This document shows, one piece after another, positions 16,224-22,200 of a DNA stretch of 23,431 bases (position 1 is the stretch's first letter; each line of letters begins with the position of its first letter). A program made the translations under genes and the position numbers. The stretch is from DATDRM01 sp035291705 (GTDB taxonomy: Bacteria > Chloroflexota > Anaerolineae > Anaerolineales > UBA4823). The DNA lies in contig DATDRM010000160.1 of assembly GCA_035291705.1 (NCBI GenBank), positions 1-23,431 of the forward strand. Reading direction: 5' to 3'. Below the pieces are notes generated by a model. The model did no database searches. It was not told where the DNA came from and was given only the letters and a program-made list of their open reading frames with translations.

Positions 16224-17807
16224 TCAAACATGTTCCGAATCGTCAAACCGGAAATGCAGATCACCAACATGGACAAACCACGCCCGCGAGGCCAACAAAG
16301 CCAGCAAGGGACCCGGTGGGCAGCGGCGGACAACATTCACTGCGGCATATAATTCGCTGGCGTGGACATGGCTTTGCGGGTTCAACTTGGCTAACTCGCG
16401 TACCATATTGACAACCACGCGTTCGAACGGGGGGCGTTCTTTCTGCATGCGCACCCAGACATTATCCATCGCTTCAACATCAGGAACGGCGATCGCCATG
16501 CGCTCATCGTAAGCAGCAGAGACAACCTGTTTGAGCATGGCGAACACAGTCCCACCATCCGATCCAACCAGGACCGTGCGGATCCATTCCCGATTCCCAC
16601 GCCGTGATTCCGCCCGTACGATCACCTCTCCGGGCTTTCTACCCCGCCGGACGTGCACCAGGCTCCCCGGCATCAGGCCTTGCTTTTGGTACCACTTTCG
16701 CAGCCCGATCACATAATGTTTTTCACGCACCACCCAGCCAGGAAACTGCTCCCCGGTGTCGCGGTCGACCAACATAAATCGGATGCGCGGGGCTTCATAG
16801 GCTGTTGGGAAAAGCTGGCTGAGGCGTGATGACAGGGGTAAGGCACCTACCCGCCAATGCGGGAAGATCAACCGGACAACCACCTCCTCCTCCCGGGCCG
16901 GCTTGCCCTCCATAGAGGAAAGCTCGTCGTTAAGGTCACGTTCCAACGCTAACATCTCTTTGGTCATGAAAGAACGATCATGATCGATATCATGATAGCG
17001 CAAGAACAAGGGCGTCTCACGAACTTCCTCTGGCTCCAAACGTTTCAGATACCAGAGCACTTGCCCGGCTGGACCGACTTCGTCAAAACGGGGATCCTCT
17101 TCCATGGCCAAATCCAGCGAGAATTCCACCAGCTTCGAGTTAGCATTCGAGGGGAGCTCGACTTGCTCTAACAAGGCCGGTGTCGATAGCGGACCTCCGC
17201 CAGCCATGTCAAGGAAAGCTTCCGCCAGATTTAAATGACCTTGGTTGACATCCACCAGCAACGCCCGCGGAAACCAACGACCGGCTATGCGCACAAAATC
17301 GCGATTCGCTTGCAGCCCCTCTTCCAGCCGGACAGCGATATCATCGCCATACTCCATCAACACAGACTGTGTGTCCAGTAACTCGTCTTCGTGCAATATT
17401 GGGGGAGGATCGTTGAGAGAATGGTCCGGCAATTCACTGGCGAACTCGTGTTGTTCCCCACCCTCCAATCGAACCTGGATCACCATAAAAGGCTGCAAAT
17501 CCGGGTTTCGTCCCAGCCTCAGGCCGATTACCTCGCCTTTCCGCCAGCCCATTGCAGGAAAGACTAGATTTTGATTTAAGGCATAGCTCTCTTTGGGCAA
17601 ATACGTATCCCCCGCAGAACTTCGTTGCCGTTCAAGCGCCTGCATCTCACGGCGGATACGTTCCTTAACCAGAGCGTCTGCTAGTTCACTGGGAGTTAAC
17701 GGGGTCTCTAGTTCTAATAGATAATTGTATAGAAATTCAATATCCTCATCCTGGAGTTTAAAGGTTTCCCAATAATCCTCCCGGAGCGAAAAGGATGCCA
17801 TCACCAT
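16224..17807 (-). CDS. Unidentified 527-aa protein with winged-helix-like segments
   Basis: I cannot assign this soluble 527-residue protein to a named family. It shows no signal peptide or membrane segment. Near the N-terminus is TPSELADALVKERIRRE (38-54), a helix-turn-helix-like start followed by a charged helix. Around 205-260 the stretch STPALLEQVEL...EEDPRFDEVG...LWYLKRL resembles HARE-HTH winged helices. Two short barrel-like segments, GWRKGEVIGLRLGR (87-100) and MPGSLVHVRRGRKPGEVIVR (379-398), look alike. The C-terminal 50 residues (HASELYAAVNVVRRCPPG onward) may be another small helical domain. The ATG at 17807 has GAGG six bases upstream. A TTG at 17846 is less likely. It is the first gene of the long minus-strand run. 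A nucleic-acid role is a guess from the helix patterns. Confidence 0.75.
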   Translation of the reverse strand: MVMASFSLREDYWETFKLQDEDIEFLYNYLLELETPLTPSELADALVKERIRREMQALERQRSSAGDTYLPKESYALNQNLVFPAMGWRKGEVIGLRLGRNPDLQPFMVIQVRLEGGEQHEFASELPDHSLNDPPPILHEDELLDTQSVLMEYGDDIAVRLEEGLQANRDFVRIAGRWFPRALLVDVNQGHLNLAEAFLDMAGGGPLSTPALLEQVELPSNANSKLVEFSLDLAMEEDPRFDEVGPAGQVLWYLKRLEPEEVRETPLFLRYHDIDHDRSFMTKEMLALERDLNDELSSMEGKPAREEEVVVRLIFPHWRVGALPLSSRLSQLFPTAYEAPRIRFMLVDRDTGEQFPGWVVREKHYVIGLRKWYQKQGLMPGSLVHVRRGRKPGEVIVRAESRRGNREWIRTVLVGSDGGTVFAMLKQVVSAAYDERMAIAVPDVEAMDNVWVRMQKERPPFERVVVNMVRELAKLNPQSHVHASELYAAVNVVRRCPPGPLLALLASRAWFVHVGDLHFRFDDSEHV

Positions 17808-17860
17808 AAATTGCCTCGAATCATCAGGTGGATCTACCTCAATCAACCCTGCATAATATT

Positions 17861-17888
17861 TTTACTTTTTCCAGATTAATATTATACT
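17861..17888 (+). promoter_or_regulatory. Probable promoter of the DUF2007-like gene
   Basis: TTTACT (17861-17866) and TATACT (17883-17888) match four and five of six consensus positions, with a 16-base spacer. The predicted start near 17895 gives a leader of about 60 bases before the ATG at 17957. Confidence 0.45.
17881..17886 (-). promoter_or_regulatory. Probable -10 element for the long minus-strand operon
   Basis: A perfect TATAAT on the minus strand lies 74 bases before the 17807 start, in an AT-rich divergent region. No good -35 box is seen 16-18 bases upstream (GCCTAC or CGCCTA), so an activator or a different sigma factor may be needed. It overlaps the -10 box of the plus-strand promoter for the DUF2007-like gene. 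Confidence 0.5.
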
Positions 17889-17956
17889 CTATGAAGTCAT
17901 CTGTAGGCGATGGCCGAAAGCATTTCAAACAATAAAAGCCTTTAGGAGCCTTTACC

Positions 17957-18247
17957 ATGTCTGAAACCTGGGAAGTTGTCGCGGAAATTTATGGAGAATT
18001 GCAAGCTGAGTTGTTGCGCGGCCTGCTGGAAGCACAGGGTATCCTGGTCGTCCTCAACCAGGAAGGAGCCGGGCGAGCTTATGGTTTGAATGTTGGCCCT
18101 CTCGGTCAGGTCCAGATCATGGTTCCGGCGAGCTCGGTCGAGGACGCTCGCCACGTCCTAGCGGATTATTATGCTGGCAAGTTCGAAACACCGAACGAAG
18201 AGGAATCCGAGGATATCGAGGAAAATGAAGACGAGCAAGATAGTTAG
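17957..18247 (+). CDS. DUF2007-like putative signal-transducing protein
   Basis: This small 96-residue protein has a domain (about 4-72) that matches the pattern of the DUF2007 family: WEVVAEIYGELQAELLRGLLEAQGI, then the GPLGQVQIMVPASSVEDARHVLADYY ending. These are ferredoxin-like folds of unknown biochemical role, sometimes called GlnB-like. The last 20 residues are a very acidic tail (EEESEDIEENEDEQD). The ATG at 17957 has AGGAG eight bases upstream. Its TAG stop overlaps the TAA of the convergent peptidase gene by four bases (18244-18247), leaving no room for a terminator between them, so the two transcripts should run into one another. Confidence 0.82.
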   Translation: MSETWEVVAEIYGELQAELLRGLLEAQGILVVLNQEGAGRAYGLNVGPLGQVQIMVPASSVEDARHVLADYYAGKFETPNEEESEDIEENEDEQDS

Positions 18248-19662
18248 GGGAACGCCCTCTCCAACCAATCCATAGGGTCAACCTGAACACCACCAACCCA
18301 CACTTCCAGGTGCAGGTGCGGCCCGCTTGCCCGTCCAGTCTCGCCAACAATCCCGATCACCTGCCCGGTTTCTACCTTGTCTCCCACTTCCACGAGGATC
18401 TCGTCCTGATGCATATAGCCAGTAAAAACACCCCAACCATGGTCGATCATGGTGGCATTGCCGCGCACAGTGAGTGGACCGGCGAAGACCACTCTCCCAG
18501 GTGCAGGAGCATAGATCTCATTCAGCGCGTTGTTATAGTTGTAACAAAAATCCAAACCAGTGTGGAAGTAGTTGTACGGGCTATCGTTGTAAGAACGGCG
18601 CTCACCAAAGAAGCTGGTAAAACCACAGGGAGAGGGCTGCGAAACCGGGCTTTGAAATACACCATCCCACATCTTTTCCAGGCTGGCGTCAACCGGTAAT
18701 GAATTCCACAGTTTATCTTCGGGTTTTGTGTTTGCCGGGTCGATGGTTTCCGGAGGGACTATCAACTTAAAGTAATTAAAGTCACCGGACAGGACCGGCA
18801 CCATTTGCGAATATCCAAATAGCGTGCCATCGCTCAGCGTCCCCTGCAAAATCAGAGGATAGAGTCCAGGTTCAGCCAGGGCGTGCACTCCTTGTAAAGC
18901 TACGTAATCCCCGTTTTCATCGGCAAAGAAATGCAATTCGCGCCCGCTGAGTGAACCACTAGCTGATAGCTGGCCGTTAGTTTCCAAACGGATAACCCCC
19001 GTCTCCCCCTGGCTTAGGGGATTAGGAGTTAATTCGACCGCCGTGATTGCCGTCGGAAGCGCTCCCGGCCCATCTGGCGCGCCGTTTTGGGGCAGGCGCA
19101 AGACATCGCCCGGGATAACAACCGATGTCCCAAGCAGGCCATTGCTTTCAGTCACCGTCCAAGGATTGCTGCCCTCGATCACCGCAAGTTCCAGCAAGGA
19201 TTGCCCGGCAGACAAGGCGATCCGCTTACCGGCCTGGACCTGGGAATCGCTCCGCGGGACAATCAGATTCGCCCCACTGTACAATTCGGCCGGACTGACC
19301 AGGTGATTTAATCGGATGAGAGTCTCGACCGGAATTCGGTAACGGCGGCTGAGGCTGCGCAGGTTTTCCCCGAAGGGCACGCTTTCCGTCACCAACACCC
19401 CCTGGACACCTTCTAACCCCGGGATCACCAGCTGCGCTCCAGCAGCCAGCTGGCTGGGATCGGCAATACCATTCTCCCGGCTCAAGTCCTCTATCGACAC
19501 CCCGAAGCGTTGGGCTATCTCCCAAAGCGTATCGCCTTCTTGAACGATATAAACCGGGCCGACTGGTCCCTCATCTTGAGCGCTGGCCAATCTGGCCGGC
19601 AATAACAGGATGAGGGCCAGGGCGAAGCTAATCCAAAGGCTTTTCTTCAAAAAGAACTTCAT
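18244..19662 (-). CDS. Secreted LysM-repeat M23 (LytM-type) peptidase
   Basis: This 472-residue exported protein is expected to bind and act on the cell wall. A signal peptide (two lysines, then a leucine/alanine core) ends at ASA-Q, with cleavage after residue 28. A clear LysM repeat covers about 38-81 (YIVQEGDTLWEIAQRFGVS). A second covers about 90-136, and a weaker third about 145-191. A beta-rich linker (200-300) precedes the M23 domain (about 362-468), which has the zinc ligands H367 and D371 (HTGLD), H418 (YMHQ), and H449-x-H451 (HLHLE). All are present, so it is predicted to be active. The ATG at 19662 is used. GGAG directly abuts it, so the ribosome site is poorly placed. Substrate specificity cannot be read from the sequence. 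Confidence 0.93.
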   Translation of the reverse strand: MKFFLKKSLWISFALALILLLPARLASAQDEGPVGPVYIVQEGDTLWEIAQRFGVSIEDLSRENGIADPSQLAAGAQLVIPGLEGVQGVLVTESVPFGENLRSLSRRYRIPVETLIRLNHLVSPAELYSGANLIVPRSDSQVQAGKRIALSAGQSLLELAVIEGSNPWTVTESNGLLGTSVVIPGDVLRLPQNGAPDGPGALPTAITAVELTPNPLSQGETGVIRLETNGQLSASGSLSGRELHFFADENGDYVALQGVHALAEPGLYPLILQGTLSDGTLFGYSQMVPVLSGDFNYFKLIVPPETIDPANTKPEDKLWNSLPVDASLEKMWDGVFQSPVSQPSPCGFTSFFGERRSYNDSPYNYFHTGLDFCYNYNNALNEIYAPAPGRVVFAGPLTVRGNATMIDHGWGVFTGYMHQDEILVEVGDKVETGQVIGIVGETGRASGPHLHLEVWVGGVQVDPMDWLERAFP

Positions 19663-19806
19663 CTCCAACTTTAAAATCCGGCAGGTGAACCGGAGCTATT
19701 TCTAACACGAAGCGCGCCGGTCGTCTGGGCACATAAGCCAACCGCCAGCAGTCATCTTAGTTTACCACAGGCACTATCACCTGCTTAGAGCGGCATTCCC
19801 TTCTCA

Positions 19807-19840
19807 GAGATTGCTCCTGCAATCTCGCTTTGGAGATTGC
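19807..19840. repeat. Three-copy 8-mer array able to form two alternative hairpins
   Basis: GAGATTGC occurs at 19807-19814 and 19833-19840, and its exact reverse complement GCAATCTC lies between them at 19819-19826. The middle copy can pair with either flank (four-base or six-base loop), but not both at once. The array ends three bases before the -35 box of the efp promoter, and could lie in the leader of the divergent peptidase gene. Confidence 0.8.
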
Positions 19841-19842
19841 CC

Positions 19843-19871
19843 TTGCCATGCCCCCCGCCGTGGACTATAAT
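19843..19871 (+). promoter_or_regulatory. efp promoter
   Basis: TTGCCA (19843-19848) and a perfect TATAAT (19866-19871) are separated by 17 bases, an almost ideal sigma70-type promoter. The predicted start near 19878 gives a leader of about 35 bases. On the opposite strand TATAGT (19864-19869) with a weak TTGTTG 16 bases upstream could serve the peptidase gene, again with overlapping -10 boxes. Confidence 0.75.
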
Positions 19872-19912
19872 CCTGCCGCGTATCACAACAACTACTCGAA
19901 TGAGGCTAATGT

Positions 19913-20470
19913 ATGATCGACGTAAATGACCTGCGGAAAGGTGTGACCTTTGAATTGGACAACACACTCTACAAAGTTTTGGACTACGAGCATCACAAGC
20001 CAGGCCGGGGTAAAGCCACCATCCGCGTCAAAGCCCGCAACCTGCGGACAGGTACGATCCTGGACAAGTCATTTATCTCTGGTGACAGAGTGCAAGACAT
20101 CCGCTTAGATTATCACAATGTGCAATATCTCTACAATGACGGAGAGCTCTATCATTTCATGGATCTGGACACTTACGACCAGCCGGCTATCTCGTCCAAA
20201 ATCATTGGCGATGCCGCTGGATACTTGAAAGAGGGTTTGGAAGTCAAACTTACCTTCTACCAAAATGAAGCGTTGGATATCGACTTGCCGATCACGGTTG
20301 ACCTGGCGGTGATCAAAGCGGAGGTCGCTGTGCGCGGTGACACCGCCACCGGAGTGACCAAAAAAGTGATTACCGAGACCGGATTGGAGGTGCAAGTGCC
20401 TAACTTCGTCGAGGAAGGCAATACGATCCGCGTGGATACACGCACCGGTTCCTATATCACCAGGGTATAA
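19913..20470 (+). CDS. efp: Translation elongation factor P
   Basis: This 185-residue EF-P enters the ribosome between the P and E sites and relieves stalling at consecutive prolines. All three domains are present: the KOW-like N-domain (about 1-63), the OB domain (about 67-125), and the C-terminal OB domain (about 130-185) with the family signature VRGDTATGVTKKVITETGLEV...NTIRVDTRTGSY. The loop that reaches the tRNA is HKPGRGKA, so the tip residue (position 32) is arginine (CGG codon) and not the commoner lysine. The ATG at 19913 has GAGG seven bases upstream. It is the first gene of a three-gene plus-strand operon. No EF-P modification enzyme is encoded nearby. Confidence 0.97.
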   Translation: MIDVNDLRKGVTFELDNTLYKVLDYEHHKPGRGKATIRVKARNLRTGTILDKSFISGDRVQDIRLDYHNVQYLYNDGELYHFMDLDTYDQPAISSKIIGDAAGYLKEGLEVKLTFYQNEALDIDLPITVDLAVIKAEVAVRGDTATGVTKKVITETGLEVQVPNFVEEGNTIRVDTRTGSYITRV

Positions 20471-20478
20471 CCGGCTTT

Positions 20479-20832
20479 ATGCGCACTCCTGCCGGGAAAG
20501 AATGCCGCTATTTCTACGGGGATTACTACCGCGGCCGAGAACAGGAGGAATGTCGCCTGCTGGCAGACGCCTCGCCGCCGCAGCCCTGGTCGCGAGACCT
20601 GTGTTTTACCTGCCCGGTGCCGGATTTGCTGCGAGCCAATGCCTGTACGTACATGGTGCTTGAGGGACGAGTAGAACGGCCTTTTCCATACCTCAAGCGC
20701 AAAGTGAATGTTAAAGCCTTTTGCACAAAGACGCTCCGCCCGGTAGGCGAGCCACAAGTAGGCTGTGGCGAGTGCCATCCTTTGCCCCCCATTTTCGCCG
20801 GAGAGACTCATGACCCTGACACTGCTGTTTGA
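20479..20832 (+). CDS. Unidentified eight-cysteine protein
   Basis: I do not recognise this 117-residue protein. It has eight cysteines at 9, 25, 42, 45, 56, 82, 96 and 99, including C-F-T-C and C-G-E-C-H pairs spaced as in metal sites. This suggests a zinc or iron-sulfur protein. There is no signal peptide or membrane helix. The middle is basic (YLKRKVNVKAF). It starts eight bases after the efp stop with no good ribosome site, so it is probably translationally coupled. It overlaps the next gene by 23 bp. Its tight placement suggests a function tied to efp expression or simply shared transcription. Confidence 0.8.
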   Translation: MRTPAGKECRYFYGDYYRGREQEECRLLADASPPQPWSRDLCFTCPVPDLLRANACTYMVLEGRVERPFPYLKRKVNVKAFCTKTLRPVGEPQVGCGECHPLPPIFAGETHDPDTAV

Positions 20833-22036
20833 TCTCGACGATACCCTGCTGGGCAATGATATCAGCACCTTCCTGCCAGTCTACTTGCAAGGTTTGGGAC
20901 GACATCTCGCCCCTTTTGCCCCCCCAGAAAAACTAATCCCTGCTCTCCTGGCTGCCACCCAGCGCATGGTTCAAAACAACCGGCCAGACCGCAGCCTAAG
21001 AGAGGTCTTCGAAAGCGATTTTTACCCCTCGCTCGGCCTTCAGGTTGAGGATTTACACGAAGCGATTGAAGCCTTCTACGCTGACGTCTTTCCCACTCTC
21101 CGCGACCTGACCCAAATTCGTACAGATGCGATAAAACTGGTCAAGGCGGCGTTCGATCGAGGCTATTCCCTGGTTGTCGCTACCAGTCCATTGTTCCCGC
21201 GCAGCGCAATCTTGCAGCGCCTCGAATGGGCCGGTTTATCTGCGCTGGATTATCCCTATAAACTAATTACATCTTACGAAACCTCTCACTTCGCCAAGCC
21301 AAATTTGGCTTACTTCGCCGAGGTGCTGGCGCAACTGGGCTGGCCGGAGGAGCCGGTCGTGATGATCGGAGATAGCCTGCACGACGATATCTATCCAGCG
21401 CGCTGCCTGGGGTTGCCAGCTTTCTGGATCAACGATGGATCTTCTCAGCCGGCCACTGGCCTCTACGCCCCCAACGGTCATGGCAGGCTGGCCGACCTGC
21501 TCCCCTGGCTGGATTCGACCCCCCTTGAAGCGCTTCAACCTGATTTCAGTCACCCGAATGCCATGTTGGCCACCCTGCGCGCCACCCCGGCCGCACTCGC
21601 CAGCCTTTCGCAAGGTTTACCAGCGTCCACTTGGGACGAAAACCCCCAGAGTGGTGAATGGAGCCTGACGGAAATCCTCTGTCACCTGCGTGACGTGGAC
21701 AGTGAAGTCAATTTACCCCGTCTGGTACAGGTGATTCTGGAACACAATCCGTTCTTGCCTGGTATGGACACCGATCCTTGGGCAGAGGAACGCCTATATT
21801 TCTGCCAGAATGGCCTGGAGGCACTGGAAAGTTTCACGAGCCACCGAATTCAAATCCTGGATCTATTGGAGAACTTGAAAGAGAGGGATTGGAAACGCCC
21901 GGCTCGCCATGCTATCTTCGGGCCCACCGACCTGAAAGAACTTGTCAGTATCATCGCTGGACATGACCGACTCCACATTCAGCAAGCGCATACCGCCTTG
22001 AGCGCCCTTACCCAGGTCTGTGTCTCCGAATCCTGA
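20810..22036 (+). CDS. HAD-superfamily hydrolase fused to a DinB-like domain
   Basis: This is a 408-residue fusion. Residues 1-235 are a HAD phosphohydrolase with all four motifs: FDLDDTLLG (7-15, D8 nucleophile and D10), VATSP (123-127), K163 in AKPNLAYF, and MIGDSLHDDIYPA (185-197). Residues about 250-400 match the DinB_2 four-helix pattern (MLATLRATPAALASL, GEWSLTEILCHLRDVD, GHDRLHIQQAH), with histidines H292, H385 and H389 as likely metal ligands. I chose the ATG at 20810 because GGAGA lies just upstream and the HAD domain begins at once. The frame is open from 20765. Its substrate is not predictable. DinB-like proteins often use thiols or handle damage. Confidence 0.9.
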   Translation: MTLTLLFDLDDTLLGNDISTFLPVYLQGLGRHLAPFAPPEKLIPALLAATQRMVQNNRPDRSLREVFESDFYPSLGLQVEDLHEAIEAFYADVFPTLRDLTQIRTDAIKLVKAAFDRGYSLVVATSPLFPRSAILQRLEWAGLSALDYPYKLITSYETSHFAKPNLAYFAEVLAQLGWPEEPVVMIGDSLHDDIYPARCLGLPAFWINDGSSQPATGLYAPNGHGRLADLLPWLDSTPLEALQPDFSHPNAMLATLRATPAALASLSQGLPASTWDENPQSGEWSLTEILCHLRDVDSEVNLPRLVQVILEHNPFLPGMDTDPWAEERLYFCQNGLEALESFTSHRIQILDLLENLKERDWKRPARHAIFGPTDLKELVSIIAGHDRLHIQQAHTALSALTQVCVSES

Positions 22037-22089
22037 ATTATTTACTCGGAATAAAAATCCAACCTTGCGCGCCGATTTTCCTCAGGAGG

Positions 22090-22098
22090 TGTTATAAA
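22090..22098 (+). promoter_or_regulatory. Possible extended -10 promoter for fabF
   Basis: TGT-TATAAA fits the extended -10 pattern, and no good -35 box is present. A start near 22105 would give a 95-base leader. The same stretch starts with AGGAGG, which looks like a ribosome site but has no sensible reading frame after it. The rest of the 164-bp gap holds only the seven-base repeat. Confidence 0.3.
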
Positions 22099-22153
22099 TT
22101 CCGAAACCAGCCGCGGTCCAGCTTGGATGGCTTATTGAGGTATTGTATTGACA

Positions 22154-22181
22154 GATTACCGGTTACCGATCACTGATCTAT
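22154..22181. repeat. Degenerate seven-base tandem repeat before fabF
   Basis: Four imperfect units are visible: GATTACC, GGTTACC, GATCACT and GATCTAT. They fall between a TTGACA sequence (22148-22153) and the fabF ribosome site. They are of the same period as the array at 9418-9456 but of different sequence. Confidence 0.45.
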
Positions 22182-22200
22182 ACGCCCAAAGGAGAGGAGC

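Noticed and set aside
22082..22140. AGGAGG before fabF as the ribosome site of a short leader peptide
   Set aside because: The only ATG-free frame after it needs an ATT start and runs 17 codons. The GTG overlapping it stops after two codons.
22148..22153. Perfect TTGACA as a fabF promoter -35 box
   Set aside because: No acceptable -10 box lies 16-18 bases downstream (CACTGA or ACTGAT), and the start would fall on the ribosome site.
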